Made by a program: the position numbers and the translations under genes
Assembly (NCBI GenBank): GCA_002708905.1
Contig: PAPM01000027.1
Coordinates: 96,156 to 160,155, forward strand
Direction of reading: 5' to 3'
Length of the DNA: 64,000 bases
From: Pseudomonadales bacterium
GTDB taxonomy: Bacteria > Pseudomonadota > Gammaproteobacteria > Pseudomonadales > Ketobacteraceae
Part shown: positions 26,834 through 34,880 of the stretch, in pieces
How positions within the stretch are numbered: position 1 is the first letter of the stretch
Layout of the letters: every line of letters begins with the position of its first letter
Notes under the pieces: model-generated
What the model was told of the DNA's origin: nothing
Database searches by the model: none
Seen by the model: only the letters and a program-made list of their open reading frames with translations

Positions 26834-27595
26834 TTACCCCTGCTGTTGTGGTAACGGTCCGCCCAAACAGGATCCGCCATCCACTGGCAAAACCAGACCT
26901 GTGACTTGTTCGGATAAGTGACTCGCCAGGTAGAGAGCTGCATTGGCGACATCCATCGGTGCTCCCTGGCGTTTGAGGGGCTGCACTCTTGCCACCATCT
27001 CGCTCATGTCGTAAAACGTCTGCCCTGCCGGTATGTGACCAGGGGCAATACAGTTGACGCGCACGGCATATTCACCCAGCTCGCGGGCAATAGATTTAGT
27101 GAAATGTATGACGCCGGCTTTGGCCACACGATAACTTATTAAGGGCAACCCAGGTTTAATGCCCGCAATGGACGAAATGTTGATAATGGAACCGGAACCT
27201 TGTGCGGCCATGTAGCTTCCGGCATATTGGCTGCCGAGCATGACTCCCAACAGGTTGACGTCAATAACTTTATGGAAATCGGCAAGATCGTCGTCGAGGA
27301 AGCGCTGGTAGACTTTTCCGGAAATGCCGGCGTTGTTCACCATAATATCCAAACCATCAAACTCTCTTATGGTGAAATCAACCAGTGACGTAATATCGGA
27401 TGGTTTGGAGACGTCGGTCTTGATGAACCGCGCATTAGTTCCGAGCCTCGCAACCAGATCTTCGCCCGCCTGTTGATCAATGTCTGCGATAACCACCTTG
27501 CTTCCTTCCGCCACGAACCGCGTCGCAATAGCAAGGCCCAGCCCGCTGGCGCCGCCGGTGACTATCGCTACTTTTTTCGTTAACAGTGCTTCCAT
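26834..27595 (-). CDS. Short-chain dehydrogenase/reductase in oxidative operon
   Basis: A 253-residue classical SDR: TGGASGLGLAIA for the nucleotide, an Asp (IADID) after the second strand favouring NAD(H), NNAG, the catalytic Ser in INISSIAGI, and YRVAK for Tyr/Lys. It ends in LVLPVDGGSCLGG. Many close-looking SDRs in such clusters oxidise cyclic or steroid alcohols. The ribosome site is weak. It lies 42 bases after the dioxygenase gene and seven before the SnoaL-like gene. A role in oxidising a hydroxylated intermediate is inferred from context. Confidence 0.9.
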   Translation of the reverse strand: MEALLTKKVAIVTGGASGLGLAIATRFVAEGSKVVIADIDQQAGEDLVARLGTNARFIKTDVSKPSDITSLVDFTIREFDGLDIMVNNAGISGKVYQRFLDDDLADFHKVIDVNLLGVMLGSQYAGSYMAAQGSGSIINISSIAGIKPGLPLISYRVAKAGVIHFTKSIARELGEYAVRVNCIAPGHIPAGQTFYDMSEMVARVQPLKRQGAPMDVANAALYLASHLSEQVTGLVLPVDGGSCLGGPLPQQQG

Positions 27596-27637
27596 ATGCT
27601 GACAGAATTCTTGTTATCTTTGTGATGAATGGGAGGC

Positions 27638-28468
27638 TCAGTTAAGGGGCTCTTCACCCGCCAGAATGGTGCGATGCAGCAGGCGTCCACTACTGGAGGA
27701 ATAAGGCAACGCCCGATGCATGGTCCCGGTATTGCTCCAAATAAGAAGATCACCCAATTTCCACTTGTGGCGATAAACGAACTCCGGTTGTGTGCACCAG
27801 TCCCGCATCTTGGCGAGCAGTGCCCGGCTTTTCTCCACTGTGTATCCCTCAACGTAGTCTGCGGTTGCGCCAACTAGTAGTGATTTCCTGCCGGACGCGT
27901 GTGTCCACACCAGAGGACAGGATTTAGTGGGTGACTTCTGCCAGAAGCATACTTCGTCATAGCTCATCTCAGGGGTGACGTAATATTGAGAGCGTTCTGC
28001 GCTGTGGACTACACGGAGATTCTCAATTTCCCGTTTTTCTTGCTCCGGCAACGCATCATACGCAGCGTACGTATTGCAGAACTCAGTATCACCACCTGAA
28101 TCAGAGAGTTTTAGGGCTCTGAGCAGGGCTGCATAATTGGGATACGGCTGTAACGAACCATCCACGTGCCAGAATAATGAACCCTGTAAATACTTCGCCC
28201 TTGCATTGATTCCCTGGTCAAGACTGACTTTATAGATACCGTTCTCACCTTCGGTTTCAACGGTGTTGCCGATGGTTTTTGCAAACGCAACCTGTTGGTT
28301 ATCGTTAATATCCAGGCCGCGAAAATAAATCACACCGCGTTGTTCCAGTAGTTCACGGATAGCCTCTGATTCAGCGCCACTGAGCAAGGTGTCGATGTCT
28401 GTTTTTATTTCGCTGCCTATGAGCGGTGTTTTATCGAATGCCTGCAGTTTCATCACCGGGGGTTCCAT
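27638..28468 (-). CDS. TauD/TfdA-family Fe(II)/2-oxoglutarate dioxygenase
   Basis: About 276 residues. The preceding stop and this ATG overlap as TGATG at 28468, suggesting coupled translation. In-frame ATGs at 28474 and 28453 are alternatives. The iron triad is visible: His and Asp in FWHVDGS (about 101 and 103), distal His in MHRALPY (about 251), then Arg of the LLHRTIL motif for 2-oxoglutarate. The family hydroxylates sulfonates, herbicide ethers, fatty acids and other small molecules at the expense of 2-oxoglutarate. Having one beside a Rieske enzyme and a P450 is unusual. Substrate unknown. Confidence 0.92.
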   Translation of the reverse strand: MEPPVMKLQAFDKTPLIGSEIKTDIDTLLSGAESEAIRELLEQRGVIYFRGLDINDNQQVAFAKTIGNTVETEGENGIYKVSLDQGINARAKYLQGSLFWHVDGSLQPYPNYAALLRALKLSDSGGDTEFCNTYAAYDALPEQEKREIENLRVVHSAERSQYYVTPEMSYDEVCFWQKSPTKSCPLVWTHASGRKSLLVGATADYVEGYTVEKSRALLAKMRDWCTQPEFVYRHKWKLGDLLIWSNTGTMHRALPYSSSSGRLLHRTILAGEEPLN

Positions 28469-28791
28469 CAGCATAAGCGGGTTAGAATGATATTGGCGGA
28501 GTTCCTGACCCGCGGTTGGCGCCAGAGTTCAACCGCCAAAGATACGGTGATCAGGGAATACAACAGGTTGCGCAAATTTTCAGTATCGGCGGGCAACGCC
28601 AGCTGGTAGTCGAACTGGTTGATATGTTCTATGGCCTCAGCAGCGCGGGGAAACAAGGCATCATAGAACGCCTTCATCTCGTCCATAGTGCTATTGACCC
28701 GTTTTAAGTAGCGCTGGTGCCCATCTGCAATGGCCCATTCATCCACCAGATAAACCAGATCTTGGAACGCCTCAGGCAGTTTTGTGCTCAT
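28468..28791 (-). CDS. Unknown 107-residue protein inside oxidative operon
   Basis: I do not recognise this protein. The best start is the ATG ending at 28791 (MSTKLPEAFQDLVYLVDEWA), 20 bases inside the end of the Rieske gene; a longer in-frame form exists. It is mostly predicted helix, with a conserved-looking charged N-terminal half (WAIADGHQRYLKRVNSTMDE) and a more hydrophobic C-terminal half (NLLYSLITVSLAVELWRQP). It overlaps both neighbours, so its stoichiometry is probably tied to the Rieske and TauD enzymes. It could be a small subunit, chaperone or ligand-binding helper. No metal or catalytic motif is seen. Confidence 0.65.
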   Translation of the reverse strand: MSTKLPEAFQDLVYLVDEWAIADGHQRYLKRVNSTMDEMKAFYDALFPRAAEAIEHINQFDYQLALPADTENLRNLLYSLITVSLAVELWRQPRVRNSANIILTRLC

Positions 28792-30061
28792 TGTTTTGCT
28801 CGCTTTCTGCATTGGCAACATAATCCTGTACTGTTTTGTGAAGGTGTCGAATCAGGATTTCTTCATCGTTGGCGTGAAACTCCTTTATGGCGCCGCTGTT
28901 CAACATGGCCTGCATGCCTTCCAGCGGGCTGGCATCTTCCAGTATCACGTCATTGAGATAGGAAACTGTGAGCTCCTGAGCGATGCGCTCTTGGTGGGTG
29001 GATGGTGGGTGGTAGTACATATCCACTTCCACAATATGTGAGTGAGGTCCCGTTGGCCAATGGGCATGGGTTGTGAAGCCCGATGCAGAAAATATCAGCA
29101 CGAAATTCGGGAAGAATTGGAATGAATCGAAGCCGTATGTTTCAGACCGGGTGGGATTGAGCCCCGGGGGTAGCGGCACTGGTTCCACCCTTTTGTTCCA
29201 GGGGCCGGCAGCACCGGCCTGCAACAGTTTTTCAATGGGAAGTGAATAAGGTGTTTCCTTTGATGGTTCTCCATAAAAAGAAAACATTCTGTGCAATCCC
29301 TTTAATTCATAACCCAGGGCATCCGTATAGGGATTGGGAGCATCAAGCTTTGCCAATGCGGACAGGGCGCCAAAGGTGCCTGCATGAAGATAGGGGCCAT
29401 GATAGCTTTCGGCAAAGCCATCCATGAAGATCTTCCAGTTGCATTTTAGCTCAGCTTTGAATTTGTAGGTCTGGCTGTACTTTGCAAATGGAAATCCATC
29501 AATGCCGCGGGCGAAATCACCGAGGAAGTCGGCGACGGTTTGCTTGTTGTCGGCATCCAGATTGATAAAGATAAATCCGTTCCAGACTTCGCATTGAATG
29601 GGCGGCACCTTGCATTTTTCAGGTTCAAAATCCAGCAACAGGTCTTGCCTGGAGGGTTTTATCAGATTGCCGTTAAGGTCGTAACGCCAGCCATGAAACC
29701 GGCAATACAGGCGAGACGATGTGCCTTCGGTTTCAACAAAGGGATCGTCTTTCCAAACCAGTTTGTTACCGCGATGCGGGCACATATTGTGAAAGGCGTG
29801 AACGTTGTTGTCCTGGTCCCGAAGTACCAGGACGGAGGTGTCGAGAATCTCCAGCTCCCGTGTGAAGTAGCTGCCGATGGTGGGCAGCCGCTCTGTGCGA
29901 CCGACATACAGCCAGTTCTTTTTGAAGATATATTGCTTTTCTTTTTCGTAGAACTCGGGGCTGACACAGTCGTCCAATGAGATGGGACCGCGGCCGAGAT
30001 GTGGGTAGGCGTCAGTCCATTTGCCGGACTCGGGCTTCATTAGAATGCGTTCTTGGCTCAT
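28772..30061 (-). CDS. Rieske non-heme iron oxygenase, alpha subunit
   Basis: About 429 residues from the ATG ending at 30061, which has AAGGAA just upstream; an in-frame start six codons earlier lacks this. The Rieske [2Fe-2S] centre is complete: CPHRGNKLVW (Cys94, His96) and CRFHGWRYDL (Cys120, His123). The mononuclear iron site is marked by GFAESYHGPYLHAG with its two His (about 221 and 226). This is the first gene of the eight-gene operon. No beta subunit, ferredoxin or reductase gene is nearby, so electrons must come from elsewhere. The sequence fits the family that hydroxylates aromatic rings, demethylates, or oxidises steroids. Substrate unknown. Confidence 0.93.
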   Translation of the reverse strand: MSQERILMKPESGKWTDAYPHLGRGPISLDDCVSPEFYEKEKQYIFKKNWLYVGRTERLPTIGSYFTRELEILDTSVLVLRDQDNNVHAFHNMCPHRGNKLVWKDDPFVETEGTSSRLYCRFHGWRYDLNGNLIKPSRQDLLLDFEPEKCKVPPIQCEVWNGFIFINLDADNKQTVADFLGDFARGIDGFPFAKYSQTYKFKAELKCNWKIFMDGFAESYHGPYLHAGTFGALSALAKLDAPNPYTDALGYELKGLHRMFSFYGEPSKETPYSLPIEKLLQAGAAGPWNKRVEPVPLPPGLNPTRSETYGFDSFQFFPNFVLIFSASGFTTHAHWPTGPHSHIVEVDMYYHPPSTHQERIAQELTVSYLNDVILEDASPLEGMQAMLNSGAIKEFHANDEEILIRHLHKTVQDYVANAESEQNNEHKTA

Positions 30062-30165
30062 GGTGTTCCTTTCCTGCAACGGCCTGGTCTTGTTGTTCTA
30101 ATGGCTTGCACTCGAAATACTACGCTTGACGAAGTATTGAAAAAAGGAATTTAATTTGAACTCAG

Positions 30166-30183
30166 TGTTCCATTTTTGGAACA
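30166..30183. promoter_or_regulatory. Candidate LysR operator in divergent promoter region
   Basis: A perfect 6-bp inverted repeat, TGTTCC-N6-GGAACA, lies in the 151 bases between the Rieske gene and the divergent LysR gene, 29 bases before the LysR ATG. Its length and position suit a LysR-family binding site controlling both directions. This is inference from symmetry and location. Confidence 0.45.
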
Positions 30184-30212
30184 AGCTTGCCTCGGGCTGA
30201 TAGCATAGTCAG

Positions 30213-31142
30213 ATGAATAAGAATATAAATTTCAATATCAATACGCTGATCGTTTTCGCCAAATTGGTGGAATGCAGGAATCTTTCCAAGGCGGCGGATA
30301 TTTTGGGAATTCCAAAATCTACGGTCAGCCGCAGCATCAGCAAACTTGAATCGGATCTTGGGGTTAAGTTGCTGCGGATGAATACTCACCAAATTACCGT
30401 AACGGATTTGGGGGAAAAAATTTACAGTCGAAGTTTGAAAATCCTGGCCGAGACCAATGATGTCCGGTCCCTGATTGAAGGCAGTCGGCTGGAGCCACAG
30501 GGTGAGTTACGAGCAGCGTTACCTATCTTCATGGGGATTGATTTTGCGACCCGGGTCGGCAGTACTTTTTTGCAGCGTTTTCCCAAAGCTCAATTGGATC
30601 TGCGCCTGGTGGATAATATGGTGCACCCCATTAAGGATGGTTACGACGTTGCATTCGGAATCGGGCCATTGCAGGATTCCACTTTGGTGGCGAGGAAAGC
30701 GTTTACGTTGGAATGTTTTCTATGCGCATCCAGTGAGTTTGTTGCAGCAATAGACGGGTCCGTTTCTGCCCCTTCACAACTTAACCAATTGCCGTTTATT
30801 GATTTTGATTTTTACGGACGCAGTAGCAAATTGACGCTGAACAAAGGCCGGCGGGAATATGACTTTTCGCCCATGGTCCGTGCCAGGGCAAACAACTTTC
30901 ATGTGAGCAAGGAATATATTCTACGTGGCTTTGGCTTCGGGATTATGCCAAGCGAAATAATTTGCTCGAAAGAGCTGGAGCGAGGTGAGCTGGTTCCTTT
31001 GCTGCCCGAGTGGAAGCTTGATCCGCTGGACGTGTTTATGATTTGCCCATTCCAACTTTCCATGTCCAATCTGATCAGTGAGTTTTCCCGAACTGTGCTT
31101 GAGATCGTTACGGAAAATTCAAAAAGTATCCCGGTTCGCTAG
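30213..31142 (+). CDS. LysR-family regulator, divergent to the oxidative operon
   Basis: A 309-residue LysR-type regulator. The N-terminal winged helix is clear (NTLIVFAKLVECRNLSKAAD, then GIPKSTVSRSISKLE), followed by a linker helix and a two-lobed effector domain ending in a typical hydrophobic tail. It resembles the branch with FDFYGRSSKLTL in the effector domain. It is divergent from the Rieske gene with 151 bases between, the classical arrangement for a LysR regulator acting on the adjacent operon and on itself. The inducer is probably a pathway substrate or intermediate. Confidence 0.92.
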   Translation: MNKNINFNINTLIVFAKLVECRNLSKAADILGIPKSTVSRSISKLESDLGVKLLRMNTHQITVTDLGEKIYSRSLKILAETNDVRSLIEGSRLEPQGELRAALPIFMGIDFATRVGSTFLQRFPKAQLDLRLVDNMVHPIKDGYDVAFGIGPLQDSTLVARKAFTLECFLCASSEFVAAIDGSVSAPSQLNQLPFIDFDFYGRSSKLTLNKGRREYDFSPMVRARANNFHVSKEYILRGFGFGIMPSEIICSKELERGELVPLLPEWKLDPLDVFMICPFQLSMSNLISEFSRTVLEIVTENSKSIPVR

Positions 31143-31677
31143 CGGGTTTGCTTACAGCGATTGCAGAAAGGCAACCTGTGCTCCGCAGCCCCCCTCCGAT
31201 GTCATGCAGCAGAATATCCTGCTGGCCCAGGCCGACGATGGCCGGAGCAATGCGCAGAGACAATATAAATAAAGTGTCTCTGTTGCCCGCACAGTCAAAA
31301 GAATATGCTTGGTCCCGCCGGGTTCGATCAATCCGTTTGTAACCCGTTGAAGAATCAAGGTCCTGGATACAAATACGGAGTTCAAAAACAGTCTGTCCAC
31401 GTGTTTTCAGCCTGCATAAAACGGGGAAATTGCACTGGTTGAATTCAACACAATGTAAATTTCTTTATAATCAACAATGGTGTATAGTAGTAAAAAACAA
31501 TGATAAATTTTAGTTGGCTATAAGTTATGTCCCGATACCCTCACGATTCTTCGCACCACTGTGCCGTCTCCACAATGAGCACAGGGTCGACGCAATGCCT
31601 CACCCCTCGACCGCCTGTGGCCATCACGCCCACGAGTCGGACCTAATTTGAACTACGTTGAGTTATAGGAGAATGCA
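31143..31677. other. Long gene-free stretch before the SDR-ALDH fusion
   Basis: About 535 bases with no supported gene. The first 300 are of ordinary composition and contain an 8-bp inverted repeat with CAGAGACA around 31256-31280. An AT-rich segment at about 31440-31530 includes TATAAT at 31466-31471 with TTCAAC 16 bases upstream, a plausible but weak sigma-70 promoter. From about 31535 to 31650 the sequence turns C-rich, suggesting a long leader before the fusion gene's TAGGAG ribosome site. Confidence 0.4.
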
Positions 31678-34056
31678 ATGTCGTTATTCGACAAGTTTAG
31701 CTACCGCAACAAGCGAGTCTTGGTCGTAGGCGGTGCAACAGGTATGGGCGCTGCAGCCGCCGAGCTGGTTCGCGATGCGGGCGCCGAAGTTGTGGTTATG
31801 GACCGCGGAGAGATCACCCTGGAAGGCGTGCGGGCAATCTACCTCGACCTGTCCAACAAAGAGTCGATTGACCAGTCCATTGTGGAGTGCGGCGGTAAGA
31901 TAGATGCACTCTTCAGCTGCGCGGGTGTTGCTGACGGCACGCCGGGCATCGAGCGTATCAACTTCATCGGCCACCGCTACATGATCGACCAGTTGTTCGC
32001 GGCGGACATGTTCAACCAGGGTGCGGCCATCGGTATGATTTCCTCCGCCGCCGGTATGGGTTGGGAAGCCAACCTGCCTGAGCTGATCGGTTTCCTGGCG
32101 ATTGACGATTTCGACAAGGCAACCCAGTGGGCGGTTGATAACGGCAAGTGCAACTACATGTTCACCAAGCAGTCCGTGTGCGCCTACGTAGCTCGTATGG
32201 CTATGCCTTTCCTGAAGAAAGGCGTGCGCATTAACGCGATCCTGCCTGGCCCCACCGACACGCCTTTGGCCCGTGACAACGCAGATTCCTGGCTGACCTT
32301 TGGTAAGGATTACCGTGATGAGGCAGGTGTGGAAGTATCCACGCCAGCTGAGCAGGCCGGTCCGCTGGTTTACCTGTGTAGTGAAGCGGCTTCTGTTGTC
32401 AGCGGTATCACGCTGATTACTGACGTGGGCTTCACCAGTTCTGCTGTTTCCGATGTATTCCCCAGCGCCAAGATGATCGTCAATTTCCTGCGTGGTGTGG
32501 GTGGCGGCGCAGCCGGTGGTTCAGCAGCCGCTGCGCCCCAGGTTCAACGTTCAGCAGCTTCCGATGCCGACAAGCCCAAGTTGCCGGAGATCAATCCGGA
32601 AACCCGCATGTATATCAACGGCGAATTGGTGGAAGCGGAAAACGGTGCCACCTATAACAATATCAACCCGGCCACGGAAGAAGTGGTGGGTGTGTGTGCC
32701 GATGCGACCCGTGCCGACATGCAGCGCGCGATTGCGGCAGCGCGCCGTGCCTTTGACGAAACCGATTGGTCCACCAACCGTGAATTCCGTAAGCAGTGCC
32801 TGATCCAGCTGCGCGATGCGATCATGGAAGAAAAAGAGGAATTGCGGGAGCAGTTGATCCAGGAAGCCGGTTGCCCTCGCATGTCCACGGTGCGCCAGCA
32901 ATTGGACGCGTCTTTTCCGGAAGCGCTGAACTATCCCATCGAGCTGATGGACCGGTTTGATTGGGAAGTGGAACTGCCTGATGGCAAGGGCAGCCAGGGC
33001 GAACCGAACGCACGTCGTATCTGGAAGGAACCCATGGGTGTGGTGGGTGCAATTGTGCCCTGGAACTTCCCCTTTGAAGTGGCGATCAACAAGGTTGCCC
33101 AGGCCTTGGCAACCGGTAACACTATTGTATTGAAGCCTGCTCCGGATACGCCCTGGAGTGCCACCTTCATCGGCCGCATGGCCGCTAAAACCGACATTCC
33201 CCCCGGCGTGTTGAACGTGGTGACCTCTTCCGATCACATGATTGGTGAAGCGCTTACCATGTCACCTGCTGTCGATGTGATTTCTTTCACCGGTTCCACA
33301 GCGGTGGGCCAGCGCATCATGGAAAAAGGCGCTGCCACTATGAAGCGTGTGTTCCTGGAGCTGGGTGGCAAGTCCGCCAATATCGTGCTGGACGACGCCA
33401 ATATGGACTCCGCGTTGATGGGCGCGTTGGCGGTGTGCTTCCACGCTGGTCAGGGCTGTGGTATCCCTACCCGTATGCTGGTGCCCAAGGCCCGTTATGA
33501 AGAAATCTGTGCCAAGGTAAAAGGCATCATGCAGATGGCGCCTTACGGTGATCCACAGCGTGCCGACGTGATGATGGGGCCACTGGTATCGGCCAAGCAA
33601 CGTGACCGCGTACTGAACCTGATTGATATCGGTATTGCTGAGGGGGCAACCCTGGCGTTGGGCGGCAACCGACCGGCTGCGTTTGAATCCGGTTACTATG
33701 TTGAGCCAACCCTGTTTACCCATGTGGACAACAAGATGACCATTGCACAGGAAGAAATTTTCGGCCCTGTGCTGGTACTGATTCCGTTCGAAGACGACGA
33801 CGATGCCGTGCGCATTGCCAACGAGAGCAAGTACGGTCTGGTGGGCAGCGTAAATTCCACCAACATCGATCGTGCTTTGTCCGTCGCGCGTCGTATTCGA
33901 GCCGGTGTGCTGTCTGTCAACGGTGCCTATGCGCACGGTGCGGACATTCCATTCGGCGGCTACAAGTTCAGCGGTATCGGTCGCCAGAACGGCGAGGCTG
34001 GTTTCAATCAATACCTGGAAACCAAGTCGGTTGCCTGGCCGATTCCCAAGCAGTAA
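31678..34056 (+). CDS. Fused short-chain dehydrogenase and aldehyde dehydrogenase
   Basis: A single 792-codon frame with two complete enzymes. Residues 1 to about 265 are an SDR like 3-alpha-hydroxysteroid dehydrogenases: VVGGATGMGAAAA, SSAAG with catalytic Ser, and Tyr160/Lys164 in YMFTK. A Gly/Ala-rich linker follows (about 274-300). Residues from about 305 to the end are a full ALDH: PWNFPFEV with the catalytic Asn, Glu561 in ELGGKSAN, and Cys594 in GQGCG, with the usual spacing. It could oxidise an alcohol to an aldehyde and then to an acid without release. It lies downstream of the LysR gene with its own promoter region, and its preference for CTG, GTG and C-ending codons hints at high expression. 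Confidence 0.92.
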   Translation: MSLFDKFSYRNKRVLVVGGATGMGAAAAELVRDAGAEVVVMDRGEITLEGVRAIYLDLSNKESIDQSIVECGGKIDALFSCAGVADGTPGIERINFIGHRYMIDQLFAADMFNQGAAIGMISSAAGMGWEANLPELIGFLAIDDFDKATQWAVDNGKCNYMFTKQSVCAYVARMAMPFLKKGVRINAILPGPTDTPLARDNADSWLTFGKDYRDEAGVEVSTPAEQAGPLVYLCSEAASVVSGITLITDVGFTSSAVSDVFPSAKMIVNFLRGVGGGAAGGSAAAAPQVQRSAASDADKPKLPEINPETRMYINGELVEAENGATYNNINPATEEVVGVCADATRADMQRAIAAARRAFDETDWSTNREFRKQCLIQLRDAIMEEKEELREQLIQEAGCPRMSTVRQQLDASFPEALNYPIELMDRFDWEVELPDGKGSQGEPNARRIWKEPMGVVGAIVPWNFPFEVAINKVAQALATGNTIVLKPAPDTPWSATFIGRMAAKTDIPPGVLNVVTSSDHMIGEALTMSPAVDVISFTGSTAVGQRIMEKGAATMKRVFLELGGKSANIVLDDANMDSALMGALAVCFHAGQGCGIPTRMLVPKARYEEICAKVKGIMQMAPYGDPQRADVMMGPLVSAKQRDRVLNLIDIGIAEGATLALGGNRPAAFESGYYVEPTLFTHVDNKMTIAQEEIFGPVLVLIPFEDDDDAVRIANESKYGLVGSVNSTNIDRALSVARRIRAGVLSVNGAYAHGADIPFGGYKFSGIGRQNGEAGFNQYLETKSVAWPIPKQ

Positions 34057-34068
34057 TCATTGTAACAA

Positions 34069-34097
34069 CGGCGTCACGCTCTCAGAGTGTGGCGCCG
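34069..34097. terminator. Hairpin after the SDR-ALDH gene
   Basis: CGGCGTCACGCT (34069-34080) pairs with AGTGTGGCGCCG (34086-34097) across a 5-base loop with two G-T wobbles. It begins 12 bases past the stop. There is no T-run after it, so it may be a weak or Rho-assisted terminator. Confidence 0.5.
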
Positions 34098-34112
34098 ATT
34101 CATCCCCGGGTT

Positions 34113-34637
34113 CTAATTCCGACGCCTGTCTTCCCCTTCCCGGCGCTCCAGCTCATTGCCAGTCCGTTGCCGCCAGTTACGGTAGCGCGCGTGTACGCCG
34201 CGGGTAAGTGCCTGTGAATAGTCCTCCATCAGATCAACACCCACCAATACGAACACCACTATGATCGACAGCTTGATGGCTGTACCATGACTGGCCACTG
34301 CAATGCATACTCCAACGGCCGCCAGTGCCCAGATAGTCGCCGCCGAGGTGACGCCGATCACCATGCCGTCCCGTGCCAACATAACCCCGGCACCCAGGAA
34401 ACCAATACCGGTGATCACCTGGCCGATAATGCGGGAAGGATCGGAAGCGTCATTGCTGACATGCATGGCGGAAACGATAAAGACGTAGGTGCCTAGGGTG
34501 ATCAACGATGAGGTGCGGATACCCACCGGTTTGCCGCGCAGTTGTCTTTCCAAGCCAATGATCAGGCCGCACAACAATGCGGTACCGATCGACAACCAGT
34601 CATAGGGTTCAATGGCGAATAGCGTGTTCAGTTCCAC
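34113..34637 (-). CDS. MgtC/SapB-family membrane protein
   Basis: A 174-residue inner-membrane protein with about four hydrophobic helices. Conserved MgtC features are GLIIGLERQLRGKPVGIRTS and GIGFLGAGVMLARDG, then TSAATIWALAAVGV. A basic tail (after about residue 145) is cytoplasmic. The family includes MgtC, linked to low-magnesium survival, and many environmental homologues of unclear function. It stands alone between the fusion gene and an aldo/keto reductase. Confidence 0.9.
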   Translation of the reverse strand: MELNTLFAIEPYDWLSIGTALLCGLIIGLERQLRGKPVGIRTSSLITLGTYVFIVSAMHVSNDASDPSRIIGQVITGIGFLGAGVMLARDGMVIGVTSAATIWALAAVGVCIAVASHGTAIKLSIIVVFVLVGVDLMEDYSQALTRGVHARYRNWRQRTGNELERREGEDRRRN

Positions 34638-34880
34638 GATCAGGCCCTGCTGGCGGTCATATTAATTGCGTGATCACGAGTCATAACGCACCACACTTGA
34701 TTCCCCAATGAATAAACTTGCAGTATAGAGCCTGCCCGGGGTTTGATCTATTGTCTTGTGTACGTGGTGGTACCGATAGCGCCCCACCTTTTCGTTGGCA
34801 AACATCTTGCTATTGCACACAGGGAGTACCCAAAGAGAGTGCCTTCAGAGAGTCTGGCCGAAGAGAATGAGCAACCGATC

